A stretch of DNA of 64,000 bases, from NCBI GenBank assembly GCA_018823745.1, contig JAHJHR010000012.1, positions 372,001-436,000 on the forward strand, read 5' to 3'. Under the pieces are notes generated by a model, which saw only the letters and a list, made by a program, of their open reading frames with translations, was not told the origin of the DNA and searched no databases. The first letter of the stretch is position 1, and every line of letters starts with the position of its first letter. The translations under genes were made by a program, and so were the position numbers. The DNA comes from Alphaproteobacteria bacterium (GTDB taxonomy: Bacteria; Pseudomonadota; Alphaproteobacteria; Oceanibaculales; Oceanibaculaceae). Shown one piece after another: positions 9,020 through 18,452 of this stretch.

Positions 9020-10207
9020 CTAGCGCGCGGTGCGGGGGTGGGCGAAGAACGCTGTCAGCACGGTCTTGAAGATATCCGCCAACTTGCGGATGTCCTCCAC
9101 CGCCACGCGCTCGTCCACCTTGTGCATGGTCTGGCCGACAAGCCCGAATTCGGCGACCGGACAGACCGAGCGGATGAAACGCGCATCCGAGGTGCCGCCG
9201 GTGGTGGAGAGTTCCGGACGCAGGCCGGTCACGCCTTCCACCGCATCCTGCAGCAGATCGGAGAACCAGCCCGGCTCCGTCAGGAAGCTTTCGCCGCTGA
9301 CCGAGCATTTCAGCTCGTAGCTGCCGCCATCGCTGCCCAGCCCCTCGTCGAAAATCTGCCGCAGCCAGGCTTCCAGCTTTTCCGAGGTCCACAGATCGTT
9401 GAAGCGGATGTTGAACACCGCCTTGGCCTGTGCCGGCACCACGTTGTTGGCCGGGTTGCCGACATCTACCGTGGTGACCTGCACCGAGGAAGGCTGAAAA
9501 TAATCGCTGCCCTCGTCGATATAGGTCTTCGACAGCGGTGCCAGCATGCGCACCAGCCGATGGATCGGGTTATCGGCCAGATGCGGATAGGCGACATGGC
9601 CCTGTGCGCCATAGACGGTCAGCCGGCCAGTCAGGCTGCCGCGCCGACCGATCTTCACCATCTCGCCCAGCTTCGTCGGGTTGGTCGGCTCGCCAACGAC
9701 GCAGGCGTCGATGGTCTCGCCACGCGCCGCCATCCAGTCCAGCACCTTCCTGGTGCCGTTGATCGCCGGGCCTTCCTCGTCGCCGGTGATCAGCAGCACG
9801 ATGGAGCCGGGCAGAGTGCCCGTTTCCGCGATATAGGCCTGGGCGGCTGCGGCGAAGCTGGCGATGGAGGATTTCATGTCCACCGCCCCGCGCCCGTACA
9901 GCACCCCATCATGGATCTCGGCGGCGAAGGGATCGATGCTCCAGGCCGCCGCATCACCGACCGGCACCACATCGGTATGGCCGGCATAGCAGAACACCGG
10001 CCCCGCCGTGCCGATGCGGGCATAGAGGTTATCGACCGGCGGCGTGCCCTCCTCCTCGAAGCGCAGGCGATGGCAGGTGAAGCCGATGCCCTCCAGCACC
10101 CGCGCCAGCACATCCAGCGCACCCTCATCCACCGGCGTGACGCTGGGACAGCGGATCAGCGCCTGGGCGAGGGAGACGGGATCGAGTGCGGGGTCCTGGA
10201 GAGCCAT
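9020..10207 (-). CDS. dapE: Succinyl-diaminopimelate desuccinylase
   Basis: DapE hydrolyses N-succinyl-LL-diaminopimelate to LL-DAP in lysine and peptidoglycan precursor synthesis. The 395-residue protein is an M20 metallopeptidase: the metal motif GHTDVVPVG is near residues 75-83, [10 protein letters not shown] supplies the bridging Asp, and GDEEGPA the catalytic Glu. The open frame runs back into dapD, but the ATG at 10207 gives the standard N-terminus. dapD lies just upstream on the same strand, so two consecutive steps of the succinylase branch are encoded together. Confidence 0.95.
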   Translation of the reverse strand: MALQDPALDPVSLAQALIRCPSVTPVDEGALDVLARVLEGIGFTCHRLRFEEEGTPPVDNLYARIGTAGPVFCYAGHTDVVPVGDAAAWSIDPFAAEIHDGVLYGRGAVDMKSSIASFAAAAQAYIAETGTLPGSIVLLITGDEEGPAINGTRKVLDWMAARGETIDACVVGEPTNPTKLGEMVKIGRRGSLTGRLTVYGAQGHVAYPHLADNPIHRLVRMLAPLSKTYIDEGSDYFQPSSVQVTTVDVGNPANNVVPAQAKAVFNIRFNDLWTSEKLEAWLRQIFDEGLGSDGGSYELKCSVSGESFLTEPGWFSDLLQDAVEGVTGLRPELSTTGGTSDARFIRSVCPVAEFGLVGQTMHKVDERVAVEDIRKLADIFKTVLTAFFAHPRTAR

Positions 10208-10218
10208 CGGAGTCAGCC

Positions 10219-11076
10219 TTAGTCGCGCAGCAGATCGTTGATCGAGGTCTTGGAGCGGGTCTGTGCATCGACCCGCTTCACGATGACGGCACAATAGAGC
10301 GACGGGCCGGGCGTGCCGTCCGGCAGCGGCTTGCCCGGCAGATTGCCCGACACCACGACGGAATAGGCCGGTACCCGGCCCATGAAGATTTCGCCGGTGT
10401 TGCGATCGATGATCTTGGTGGATTTCGAGATGAAGGTGCCCATCGACAGCACCGAGCCTTCCTCGACGATGACGCCCTCGACGACTTCCGAGCGCGCGCC
10501 GATGAAGCAATTATCCTCGATGATGACCGGATCGGCCTGCAACGGCTCCAGCACGCCGCCAATGCCGACACCGCCTGACAGATGCACATTCTTGCCGATC
10601 TGCGCGCAGGAACCGACGGTGGCCCAGGTATCGACCATGCTGCCGCTATCGACATAGGCGCCAAGGTTCACGAAGCTCGGCATCAGAACCACGCCGGGGG
10701 CGATATAGGCGGAGCGGCGGACCACGCAATTCGGCACGGCGCGGAAACCCGCACCCCGGAACTTCGCCTCGTCCCAGCCGGAGAATTTCGACGGCACCTT
10801 GTCGAACCAGGGCGATTCGCCGCGCACCGGGTCGGTCGGGCCGCCGGGGATCGGGGCCATGTCATACAGGCGGAAGGACAGCAGCACCGCCTTTTTCAGC
10901 CACTGATGCACGACCCAAGAACCGGTCTCTTTCGAGGCGACGCGGAATTTCCCCGAATCCAAGCCTTCCAGCGCCGTGTCGACGGCATCGCGGATCTCGC
11001 CCTTGGTGGTCAGGCCGACATTGGCCCGGTCTTCCCAGGCGGCATCGATGGTGGCTTGCAGGGAGGCGTCGCTCAT
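10219..11076 (-). CDS. dapD: Tetrahydrodipicolinate N-succinyltransferase
   Basis: DapD succinylates tetrahydrodipicolinate using succinyl-CoA, committing the pathway to diaminopimelate and lysine. The 285-residue length is usual. After an alpha-helical N-terminus comes a left-handed beta helix of hexapeptide repeats, visible from about residue 110 ([20 protein letters not shown] and onward). It is followed by dapE after 11 bases and preceded by the HAD nucleotidase gene after about 66 bases. Presence of dapD and dapE shows the succinylase route rather than the dehydrogenase or aminotransferase variants. Confidence 0.96.
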   Translation of the reverse strand: MSDASLQATIDAAWEDRANVGLTTKGEIRDAVDTALEGLDSGKFRVASKETGSWVVHQWLKKAVLLSFRLYDMAPIPGGPTDPVRGESPWFDKVPSKFSGWDEAKFRGAGFRAVPNCVVRRSAYIAPGVVLMPSFVNLGAYVDSGSMVDTWATVGSCAQIGKNVHLSGGVGIGGVLEPLQADPVIIEDNCFIGARSEVVEGVIVEEGSVLSMGTFISKSTKIIDRNTGEIFMGRVPAYSVVVSGNLPGKPLPDGTPGPSLYCAVIVKRVDAQTRSKTSINDLLRD

Positions 11077-11142
11077 GGCTGTGTTCTTCCGTTTCTCAAG
11101 GCGTATGGACGGGCGTGAGGATGGTACGCCACCCCCGCCCTG

Positions 11143-11832
11143 TCAACCGGCGGAAGCCTTTCCGGCTGCGGCTTCCAGCCAGGCCGCAAGATCGTCGGTG
11201 GTGTGGTGGATATGGTCGCCCGTGGCGCCATCCTTCGCCCAGTCCGGCCCCCCCGCGACCCAGACCGTCGTCATGCCCAGCGCCGCCGCCGGCACCAGAT
11301 TGCGGGCGATATCTTCGACCATGGCCGCGCGGCGCGGATTTATGGCATGGCGCTTCACGAAAAGGTCGTAGGGGGCAGGGTCCGGCTTCGGGGTGTAGCC
11401 GGCGGCAACGACATCGAAAATGCCGCCGAATCCGTCCAGCCCCAGCCGTTCCAGCACGCGCTCAGCATGGCGCACCGTGCCATTGGTGAAGATCAGCTTC
11501 TCGCCTGGCAAAGCCGCCAGCGCCGCCTTCAGCCGGGCTGCCGACTGCACCGGCGCATAATCGATGTCATGCACATAATCCAGGAAGGCCGTCGGCTCCA
11601 GCCCATGCTCGATCATCAGCCCGCGCAGCGTGGTGCCATGCTTGCGGAACAGCGCCTTCTGCAACGGCCGCGCCTCTTCCGGCGACAGTTTCAGTGCCTC
11701 AGCGACAAACGCCGTCATCCGCCAGTCGATCTGCGAGAACAGGTCGCACGAGGCCGGATAGAGCGTGTTGTCCAGGTCGAACACCCAGTGCTCGACCTGG
11801 TTCAGTGGCAGGCGCGTTTCGGTCATGGTCAT
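11143..11832 (-). CDS. Pyrimidine 5'-nucleotidase (HAD superfamily)
   Basis: This cytosolic HAD phosphatase of 229 residues belongs to the SDT1/pyrimidine 5'-nucleotidase group. Motif I is DLDNTLY (about residues 19-25) with nucleophile and acid aspartates, motif II is FTNGT, and motif III is the lysine in KPDPAPYDLF with the MVEDIARNL acidic motif IV. The likely job is dephosphorylation of UMP/CMP-type nucleotides or related metabolites. A second ATG six bases downstream of the first is an alternative start. The gene sits between argB and dapD in the same direction. Confidence 0.8.
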   Translation of the reverse strand: MTMTETRLPLNQVEHWVFDLDNTLYPASCDLFSQIDWRMTAFVAEALKLSPEEARPLQKALFRKHGTTLRGLMIEHGLEPTAFLDYVHDIDYAPVQSAARLKAALAALPGEKLIFTNGTVRHAERVLERLGLDGFGGIFDVVAAGYTPKPDPAPYDLFVKRHAINPRRAAMVEDIARNLVPAAALGMTTVWVAGGPDWAKDGATGDHIHHTTDDLAAWLEAAAGKASAG

Positions 11833-11866
11833 CCCGCCCTTGTGTTGAAAGGGACAAGGGTGGCGC

Positions 11867-12778
11867 TCATCCCCGGCGGATCAAGGTGCCGGCGCCGTGT
11901 TCGGTGAAGATTTCCAGCAGCACGGCATGCTCGCCGCGACCGTCCAGGATGACGGCGGCATCGACACCGCCCTGCACCGCCTGCACGCAGGTCTCGACCT
12001 TCGGGATCATGCCGCCGGAGATCGTGCCATCGCGGATCAGGCTGTCGACCTGGTCCAGCGTCAGCTCGTCGATCAGCTTCTTGTCCTTGTCGAGCACGCC
12101 CACCACGTCGGTCAGCATCAGCAGGCGGCTGGCATTCAGCGCGCCGGCAATGGCACCGGCCGAGGTATCGGCGTTGATATTGTAGGTCTGGCCATCCGCG
12201 CCGACGCCGACCGGGGCGATGACCGGGATGAATTTGGTGTCGGTGAAGACCTTCAGGATATCCGTGTTCACCTGCTCCGGCTCCCCCACAAAACCCAGAT
12301 CCAGCACCTTCTCGATGTTCGAATCGGTCTTCTGGCGGTGCTGCAGCCGGCGCGCCTGGATCAGGTTCCCATCCTTGCCGCACAGCCCGACCGCCTGGCC
12401 GCCCGCCGCCTGGATGGCGCTGACGATCTGCTTGTTGATCGACCCGGCGAGAACCATCTCGACGATCTCGACCGTCTGCTTGTCGGTGACGCGCAGGCCA
12501 TCGACGAATTCGCTCTGGATCTGCAACCGCTTCAGCATCTCGCCGATCTGCGGGCCGCCGCCATGCACCACGACCGGATGAATGCCGACCTGCTTCAGCA
12601 GCACCATATCGGCCGCGAACAGCGCCGCCAGACGGGCATCGCCCATGGCATGACCGCCATATTTCACCACGACCGTGCGGCCGGCATAGCGGCGCATATA
12701 GGGCAGCGCCTCCGACAGGACCTTGGCGGTGGACAGCCAGTCACGCGGGCTGATGGTGGGCGGGGTCTGGCTGGTCAT
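11867..12778 (-). CDS. argB: Acetylglutamate kinase
   Basis: ArgB phosphorylates N-acetylglutamate in arginine biosynthesis. The 303-residue protein has the amino-acid kinase fold: [11 protein letters not shown] (phosphate lysine), [12 protein letters not shown], the substrate-binding FVDGLRVTD and the C-terminal LTDVVGVLD. An N-terminal extension before the kinase core (residues 1-35) is typical of the arginine-inhibited hexameric form, so feedback inhibition by arginine is likely. It follows engB by 57 bases in the rpmH run. Confidence 0.95.
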   Translation of the reverse strand: MTSQTPPTISPRDWLSTAKVLSEALPYMRRYAGRTVVVKYGGHAMGDARLAALFAADMVLLKQVGIHPVVVHGGGPQIGEMLKRLQIQSEFVDGLRVTDKQTVEIVEMVLAGSINKQIVSAIQAAGGQAVGLCGKDGNLIQARRLQHRQKTDSNIEKVLDLGFVGEPEQVNTDILKVFTDTKFIPVIAPVGVGADGQTYNINADTSAGAIAGALNASRLLMLTDVVGVLDKDKKLIDELTLDQVDSLIRDGTISGGMIPKVETCVQAVQGGVDAAVILDGRGEHAVLLEIFTEHGAGTLIRRG

Positions 12779-12835
12779 GGCGGGTGGGTTCCTCTCAACA
12801 ACGATACTGCTTCGCCCATGGCTAGCAGCGCTTCG

Positions 12836-13486
12836 TTACCGCTGCAAGGCGAGCATTGTCAGTTCGGCGCGCAGGGCTTCTATGCCGGTCCCCTCCAGCG
12901 CGCTGGTCGGGAACAGCACGGGAAAGGCGGCGGTATGCTTCACCAGCTCCGCCGACAGCTTTGCCATCTGGGCTTCCAGCTCGGCCGGCTTGGTCTTGTC
13001 GGTCTTGGTCAGGGCGACAAGATAGACCACCGCCGCCTTGTCCATCAGTTCCATCAGCTCGCGGTCGTTGTCCTTCAGCCCATGACGCGAATCGACCAGC
13101 AGGCAGACCCGGCGCAGGGCGACGCGGCCGCGAAGGTAATCCTTCACCAGGAAGGTCCAGTTCTTCGACTGGCTTTTCGATACCTTGGCATAGCCATGGC
13201 CCGGCAGGTCGACCAGCAGCAGCCGCTCCCCCAGATTGAAGAAGTTCAGCTGCTGCGTGCGGCCCGGCGTATTGGAGATGCGGGCCAGCGTCTTGCGGCC
13301 GGTCAGGGCATTGACCAGGCTGGACTTGCCGACATTGGAGCGGCCGGCAAAGGCAATCTCCGGCAGGCTGTCGGGCGGCAGACGATCCAGCGTCTCAGCC
13401 GCCGCGACGAACCGGCAATCCTGAGCAAAGAGCAGGCGTCCCGCTTCGAGGGCGGCGGCCTTTTCGGCGTCTTCCTGCTCTGTCAT
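12836..13486 (-). CDS. engB: Ribosome biogenesis GTPase EngB (YihA/YsxC)
   Basis: This essential small GTPase is needed for assembly of the large ribosomal subunit. In 216 residues the G motifs are GRSNVGKSS (G1), the effector loop threonine in SNTPGRTQ (G2), DLPGHGY (G3), TKTDK (G4) and TSALEGTG (G5). It begins four bases after yidC ends, in the conserved alphaproteobacterial order rpmH-rnpA-yidD-yidC-engB-argB. Confidence 0.95.
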   Translation of the reverse strand: MTEQEDAEKAAALEAGRLLFAQDCRFVAAAETLDRLPPDSLPEIAFAGRSNVGKSSLVNALTGRKTLARISNTPGRTQQLNFFNLGERLLLVDLPGHGYAKVSKSQSKNWTFLVKDYLRGRVALRRVCLLVDSRHGLKDNDRELMELMDKAAVVYLVALTKTDKTKPAELEAQMAKLSAELVKHTAAFPVLFPTSALEGTGIEALRAELTMLALQR

Positions 13487-13490
13487 CCGG

Positions 13491-15323
13491 TCAGGACTTC
13501 TTCTGCTTCTGGGCTTTGGCCTTGGTCGCTTCCGCCTTGGCCTGAACCTTGGCCGAGGGTGCCGCCGGCTTGTCCGAGCCGCCGCCGACCTTCACGCCCA
13601 TGCGCCGCATGATGACGTATTGCTGCGCCATCGACAGCGTGTTGTTCCACGCCCAGTAGATCACCAGACCGGCCGGGAAGCTGGCCAGCATGATGGTGAA
13701 AACGATCGGCAGGAACATGAACACCTTGGCCTGGATCGGATCGGCCGGCTGCGGGTTCAGCTTCTGCTGCAGGAACATGCTGATGCCCATGATGATCGGC
13801 CAGACACCAATCATCAGGAAGGTTGGCGGGTCCCACGGAATCACCCCGAACAGGTTGAAGATCGTCGTCGGATCGGGCGCGGAGAGGTCCTTGATCCAGC
13901 CATAGAACGGCGCGTGGCGCATTTCGATGGTGACGAACAGCACCTTGTACAAAGCGAAGAAGACCGGGATCTGCACCAGGATCGGCAGGCAGCCGGCAGC
14001 CGGGTTGACCTTCTCCTTCTTGTAGAGGGTCATCATCTCCTGGTTCAGGCGCTGGCGGTCGTCGCCGACCTTTTCGCGCAGCGCCACCATCTTGGGCTGC
14101 AGTTCCTTCAGCTTGCTCATCGCCCGGTAGGATTTATTGGCCAGCGGGAAGAACAGCAGCTTGATGCCAACGGTCAGCGCCAGGATGGCGAGGCCGAAAT
14201 TGCCGAGCAGGTGATACAGCCAGTCGATGGCGTAGAAGATCGGCTTGGTCAGGAAATAGAACCAGCCGAAATCAATCGCCAGGTCGAAATTGGTGATGCC
14301 GTGCTGCTCCTCGTAGCGGTCGAGCAGCCGCACTTCCTTGGCGCCGACGAAGACGCGGCTGGTCTGCTCCAGCGTCGCACCGGGCGCAACCTGCGAACCA
14401 TTGCCAAGGAAATCGACCTGATAGCGGTCGTCATTATTGCGCATGGCATGCAGGAAACGGCCCTTCACCGGCGTCTGCTGGTCCGGCACCAGGGCGACGA
14501 GCCAGTATTTGTCGGTGATACCGATCCAGCCGCCTGTGCTGTCATATTCGACGCTTTTGCCGTCTTCCTTCAGATCGTCATACTTCACTTCGCGCAGCGT
14601 GCCATCCAGCACCCCGACCGGGCCTTCATGCAGGATGAAGAAACCGGCGGTCTTCGGCGTGCCGCCGCGCGACGCCAGGCCGTAATTATGGAGCGAAACT
14701 GCGTTGCCAGTCTGGTTCACAACCCGCTGGGTGACGCTGAACATGTAATCCTGGTCGAGCGAGATGACCTGCTCGAAGCGCAGCCCTTCGCCATTGTCCC
14801 AGCTCAGCGTTACCGGCTGGTCGGGGCTGAGAACCTCGCGGTCCGCCTGCCAGACGGCATTCCCGCCCGGCACCTTGATGCCCTCGCCCTGCGCCACCCA
14901 GCCGAACTCGGTGTAATAGGGCTTCGGCAGGCCGAGCGGCGTCAGCAGCGTGATGTTCGGGCTGCTGCGGTCCGGATTGACGTGATAGCCCTTCAGCGTG
15001 ATGTCGTCGATCCGCGCACCGGCGAGCGAGATGCTGCCGGACAGGCGCGGCGAGTCGATGCGCACGCGCGGAGCGTTCTCGACGACCGCCTCGCGGTTCT
15101 GCGGCTGGGTGACCGCCGTGACCGTCGCCGCCGGGGTGTCGCTGCCGGGTGCGGCAGGCGTCGGCCGGGACGATTCCAGCTGGCGCGCCTGATCGGCGAT
15201 CTCCGCCTGCTGCTCCAGGGCCTGCTGCTCACGCTGGCGCGGCATCTCGAAGAAATACTGGAAGCCCAGCAGGATGATCAGCGAAGCGCCGATCGCGATG
15301 ATGAGATTGCGTTGATCGGTCAT
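13491..15323 (-). CDS. yidC: Membrane protein insertase YidC
   Basis: YidC inserts and folds inner-membrane proteins, alone or with SecYEG. The 610-residue protein has the Gram-negative plan: one N-terminal membrane helix (about residues 7-22), a large periplasmic P1 domain (about 60-340), and five conserved C-terminal helices including the [22 protein letters not shown] loop and the [21 protein letters not shown] segment. A positively charged tail ([10 protein letters not shown]) follows, as in ribosome-binding versions. Its first four bases overlap yidD. Confidence 0.96.
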   Translation of the reverse strand: MTDQRNLIIAIGASLIILLGFQYFFEMPRQREQQALEQQAEIADQARQLESSRPTPAAPGSDTPAATVTAVTQPQNREAVVENAPRVRIDSPRLSGSISLAGARIDDITLKGYHVNPDRSSPNITLLTPLGLPKPYYTEFGWVAQGEGIKVPGGNAVWQADREVLSPDQPVTLSWDNGEGLRFEQVISLDQDYMFSVTQRVVNQTGNAVSLHNYGLASRGGTPKTAGFFILHEGPVGVLDGTLREVKYDDLKEDGKSVEYDSTGGWIGITDKYWLVALVPDQQTPVKGRFLHAMRNNDDRYQVDFLGNGSQVAPGATLEQTSRVFVGAKEVRLLDRYEEQHGITNFDLAIDFGWFYFLTKPIFYAIDWLYHLLGNFGLAILALTVGIKLLFFPLANKSYRAMSKLKELQPKMVALREKVGDDRQRLNQEMMTLYKKEKVNPAAGCLPILVQIPVFFALYKVLFVTIEMRHAPFYGWIKDLSAPDPTTIFNLFGVIPWDPPTFLMIGVWPIIMGISMFLQQKLNPQPADPIQAKVFMFLPIVFTIMLASFPAGLVIYWAWNNTLSMAQQYVIMRRMGVKVGGGSDKPAAPSAKVQAKAEATKAKAQKQKKS

Positions 15324-15619
15324 CTGACGGAACCCGTCTCCGGCAAGGGGGCGGCGGTGCCGCGCAATTTGGAATGATGGTGTGAAGAATCGCAGGCCTT
15401 AGGCGGTACCGGATCATAGCCGGAACCGCCCCAGGGATGGCAGCGCAGAATACGGCGCAGGGCCAGCCAGCCACCGCGCAGCGCGCCATGAACCGCCAGA
15501 GCCTCCAGCGCATATTCCGAACAGCTGGGACCATAGCGGCAATTCACCCCCAGCAGGGGCGAAATCACATAGCGGTAGCCATGGATCGGCAGGCGCAGCA
15601 ACCGGACGAGAAGACTCAT
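15320..15619 (-). CDS. yidD: Membrane protein insertion efficiency factor YidD
   Basis: A small amphipathic inner-membrane-associated protein that assists YidC-dependent insertion. The 99 residues include the family signature: the [20 protein letters not shown] cysteine-rich stretch, then [10 protein letters not shown] and RCHPWG. It overlaps rnpA and yidC by four bases each, so the three are translationally coupled. The C-terminal 25 residues after the [11 protein letters not shown] motif are variable. Confidence 0.94.
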   Translation of the reverse strand: MSLLVRLLRLPIHGYRYVISPLLGVNCRYGPSCSEYALEALAVHGALRGGWLALRRILRCHPWGGSGYDPVPPKACDSSHHHSKLRGTAAPLPETGSVR

Positions 15620-16071
15620 GATTCCCCCCGGTCGGCAGAGCGGTCACGGAAAGCACCGGTGCGCTTCAGGGCAAGGCGCAGATCGTCGAGCAGGAGGGCA
15701 TAGTCGCGCGTCGCGGTGTCGCGGCGGGCGATCAGCACATAATCGTGTCCGGGTTTCGCGTGATGCGGCATAACCTCGTCCACTGCCGCTCTCAGGCGGC
15801 GTCGGGCCCGGTTTCGGACCACCGCCCCGCCGACTTTGCGGCTGGCGGTGAAACCGATGCGGATACCCGAGGAAAGGGAGGGTGTTTCGGTGTCGGGCGC
15901 CCCAGTACCAGGTGTCCCGGTATCAGGCGTAAGCGCCACCTGCAGCAGGACACCGGGGGCCGCCCATTTGCGGCGCACGGCCGCCACCCGCAGAAAATCG
16001 GCCCGCTTCTTCAAGCGGCCGATTTGGCTGCGGCCGGTATCGGGAATATCCCGCTCCTGCCGCTCCGTCAT
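15616..16071 (-). CDS. rnpA: Ribonuclease P protein component, with an inserted low-complexity loop
   Basis: RnpA binds the RNase P RNA and helps 5' maturation of tRNAs. The 151-residue protein keeps the core: [10 protein letters not shown] at the start, RNRARRRLR (residues 86-94, the RNR motif) and the C-terminal [10 protein letters not shown] chose ATG 16071 because GGAAA precedes it; upstream in-frame codons lack conservation. Between the strands at residues 47-68 it carries an insertion rich in Thr, Pro, Gly and Asp with repeated TPxTG-like units. Such a loop is absent from most RnpA proteins of about 120 residues. It lies between rpmH and yidD. Confidence 0.93.
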   Translation of the reverse strand: MTERQERDIPDTGRSQIGRLKKRADFLRVAAVRRKWAAPGVLLQVALTPDTGTPGTGAPDTETPSLSSGIRIGFTASRKVGGAVVRNRARRRLRAAVDEVMPHHAKPGHDYVLIARRDTATRDYALLLDDLRLALKRTGAFRDRSADRGES

Positions 16072-16131
16072 GGCGATTTCCGATTCGGCGCGCGCATTCA
16101 CCTCGAGGAGGCAATGCGCGGCCAAGCCGGA

Positions 16132-16266
16132 TCAGGCCGACAGGCGCTTGCGGCCGCGCGAGCGGCGATTGGCGATAACCTTGCGACCACCGACGGTCGA
16201 CATCCGCGAGCGGAAGCCATGGCGCCGGGCGCGGACGATTTTACTGGGCTGGAAAGTACGTTTCAC
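16132..16266 (-). CDS. rpmH: 50S ribosomal protein L34
   Basis: A 44-residue basic protein of the large ribosomal subunit, with the characteristic start [20 protein letters not shown] and the tail RKRLSA. The start codon is GTG at 16264-16266, preceded by GGAGAAG; longer in-frame readings add residues not found in L34. It is the first gene of the long minus-strand operon that follows with rnpA, and it sits about 50 bases downstream of a near-consensus promoter. Confidence 0.97.
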   Translation of the reverse strand: MKRTFQPSKIVRARRHGFRSRMSTVGGRKVIANRRSRGRKRLSA

Positions 16267-16317
16267 GGGTCTTCTCCGTTGGCCAACGTCGAAAAGCTTT
16301 AGGAATTTGAGGGCCGG

Positions 16318-16346
16318 TGTATAAGGGGAACGCACCGCCGAGTCAA
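16318..16346 (-). promoter_or_regulatory. Sigma-70 type promoter of the rpmH operon
   Basis: Read on the minus strand there is TTGACT (16341-16346), a 17-base spacer and TATACA (16318-16323), close to the consensus with optimal spacing. It lies about 50 bases upstream of the rpmH start. A strong promoter is expected for a ribosomal-protein operon. Confidence 0.75.
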
Positions 16347-16415
16347 TCGCGGTGGAACCGATTCATTGGCGCGTATTGTCACGCGCTGCTCTTATAGCAG
16401 GGATTATCGTCGCCC

Positions 16416-17591
16416 ATGGCCGAAACCGCCATGCAAAACAACAGCGCGCTCCGGACTCAGCCGATCAAGGGGACCGGCATCCTGTCCGCGCCGATGCTGC
16501 GCCATCTGATCGAGACCGGCGAGATTGCCGCCGATACGCCGATCCCGGAAGGCCAGATCCAGCCGGCCAGCCTGGATTTGCGGCTGGGCGCGGTCGCCCA
16601 TCGGGTGCGCGCCAGCTTCCTGCCCGGCCGCAACGCCACCGTGCAGCAGAAGATCGACCAGTTCGGCATGCATGCCATCGACCTGGAAAAGGGCGCGGTG
16701 CTGGAGCGTGGCTGTGTTTATATCGTGCCGCTGATGGAGCGCCTGAAGCTGCGCGCCGGCCTGTCCGGCATGGCCAATCCGAAAAGCTCGACCGGCCGGC
16801 TGGACATCTTCACCCGCGTCATCACCGACCATGGCGAGGCCTTCGAGGCGATCCCCGCCGGCTATGACGGCCCGCTCTATGCCGAGATTGCCCCCCGCAC
16901 CTTCTCCGTGCTGGTCCGCCAGGGCACGCGGCTGAACCAGCTGCGCCTGCGCCGGGGCCAGCCCAGCCTGGGGGCGTCTGAGCTGCACGCGCTGCATCTG
17001 GCGCAGCAGCTGACCGACCGGCCGCTCGACAAGGAGGAATTGCTGCGCGGCGTACCGTTCAGCGTCGATCTGGTCGGCGATGCCTCGGCACCGGGCTTCG
17101 GCGACGGGGTGATCGGCTTTCGCGCAAGGCGCAATGCCGGGCTGATCGATCTCGACAATATCGCCGGCTATGCGGTCGAGGATTTCTGGGAACCGCTGCA
17201 CGCGGCCAAGGCGTCACCCGGCGGGTTGGTCCTGAACCCGGATGATTTCTACATCCTGGCCTCGAAGGAGACCGTTGCCGTGCCGCCGGAATATGCGGCG
17301 GAAATGGTCGCCTATGACACCTCGGTCGGTGAGTTCCGGGTGCATTATGCCGGCTTCTTCGATCCCGGTTTCGGCCATGGCGTGGCTGGCGGACGCGAGG
17401 GTGGCATCGGCTCCCGCGCGGTGCTGGAGGTGCGCTCCCACGATGTCCCCTTCCTGATCGAGGATGGCCAGCTGGTCGGGCGCCTGGTCTATGAGAAACT
17501 GGCCGGGGAGCCGGACAAGCTGTACGGCCAGGGTATCGGCTCCTCCTATCAACGCCAGGGGCTGACGCTGGGCAAGCAGTTCCGCCGCTAG
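16416..17591 (+). CDS. dcd: 2'-deoxycytidine 5'-triphosphate deaminase (long two-domain form)
   Basis: The enzyme deaminates dCTP to dUTP, feeding dTMP synthesis; dut further right in the window supplies the next step. At 391 residues it is about twice the length of E. coli Dcd and matches the alphaproteobacterial form, made of two dUTPase-like halves. Visible motifs are QPASLDLRLG and GMANPKSSTGRLDIFTRV in the first half, and a related fold in the second half with EIAPRTFSVLVRQG and the later segments EFRVHYAGFFDPGFG and FLIEDGQLVGRLVYEKL. The gene is divergent from rpmH, with about 150 bases between the starts. Confidence 0.88.
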   Translation: MAETAMQNNSALRTQPIKGTGILSAPMLRHLIETGEIAADTPIPEGQIQPASLDLRLGAVAHRVRASFLPGRNATVQQKIDQFGMHAIDLEKGAVLERGCVYIVPLMERLKLRAGLSGMANPKSSTGRLDIFTRVITDHGEAFEAIPAGYDGPLYAEIAPRTFSVLVRQGTRLNQLRLRRGQPSLGASELHALHLAQQLTDRPLDKEELLRGVPFSVDLVGDASAPGFGDGVIGFRARRNAGLIDLDNIAGYAVEDFWEPLHAAKASPGGLVLNPDDFYILASKETVAVPPEYAAEMVAYDTSVGEFRVHYAGFFDPGFGHGVAGGREGGIGSRAVLEVRSHDVPFLIEDGQLVGRLVYEKLAGEPDKLYGQGIGSSYQRQGLTLGKQFRR

Positions 17592-17687
17592 CACCTCCCT
17601 CACGTCCCCCTTCACGCCATGGTTACTGGCTGTAGGGCGCCGCCGTCTTTATATACGCTGGGGACGATACAGCGGAGACGGCCCCCT

Positions 17688-18452
17688 ATGACCCGAGCCC
17701 CCCAGAAGAGCGCCAGAGAGGGAGACGGCAGCAGTGCTGCCGGCTTCAGCCTGTCGCGCCTGTGGCCGGTGGCGGTGCTGGCGCTGGGGGTGATTGGCTT
17801 TTTCGCTTTCGGCCTCGACCGCCTGTTCACCTTCGAGGCGATCCGAGAAAATCGCGAGTTGCTGCTGGCGCTGGTCGAGCGCCACGGCTTTGTGGCGATG
17901 CTGGGCTTCGGGCTGATCTATATGCTGGCCGTCGCCTTTTCCCTGCCGGCGGCGACGCTGCTGACCGTGCTGTCGGGCTTCCTGTTCGGCGTGGCGGTGG
18001 GCGGGACCATCGTCATCATCGGGGCAACGCTCGGCGCCATCGGCGTCTTCCTGGCCGCCCGCAGCGCCTGCGGCGATTATTTCCGGAACCGGGCCGGCCC
18101 CTGGCTCGCCCGCATGGAAGAGGGATTCTGCGAGAACGCCACCAGCTATCTGCTGGTCCTGCGGATGATCCCGATCTTCCCCTTCGTCGTGGTCAATGTG
18201 GTGCCCGCCCTTCTCGGTGTGCGGCTGCGGCTCTACGCGCTGACAACCTTTTTCGGCATCATCCCCGGCAGCCTGGTCTATGCCAGCGTCGGCAGCGGGC
18301 TGGGCGCGGTGTTCGACCGGGGCGAGGAGCCGGATCTCAGCATCATCTTCACCCCGGAGATTTTCGGGCCAATCCTCGGGCTGGTCGTCCTGGCGCTGCT
18401 TCCGGTGCTCTACAAGATCATCAAGCGCCGACGCCAGCAGGCGCGCGCATGA
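17688..18452 (+). CDS. TVP38/TMEM64 (DedA-superfamily) membrane protein
   Basis: A 254-residue inner-membrane protein of the VTT/SNARE-associated (DedA-like) superfamily. Hydrophobic segments are at about residues 22-42, 64-100, 105-130, 150-180 and 210-240. The family segment GFLFGVAVGGTIVIIGATLGA is followed by RMIPIFPFVVVNVVPALLGV, typical of TVP38 proteins. Members are suspected lipid or ion transporters. I chose ATG 17688 over an earlier in-frame codon because it gives a normal charged N-terminus. The stop overlaps the next gene, a flavoprotein, in an ATGA junction, a pairing seen in many proteobacteria. Confidence 0.88.
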   Translation: MTRAPQKSAREGDGSSAAGFSLSRLWPVAVLALGVIGFFAFGLDRLFTFEAIRENRELLLALVERHGFVAMLGFGLIYMLAVAFSLPAATLLTVLSGFLFGVAVGGTIVIIGATLGAIGVFLAARSACGDYFRNRAGPWLARMEEGFCENATSYLLVLRMIPIFPFVVVNVVPALLGVRLRLYALTTFFGIIPGSLVYASVGSGLGAVFDRGEEPDLSIIFTPEIFGPILGLVVLALLPVLYKIIKRRRQQARA

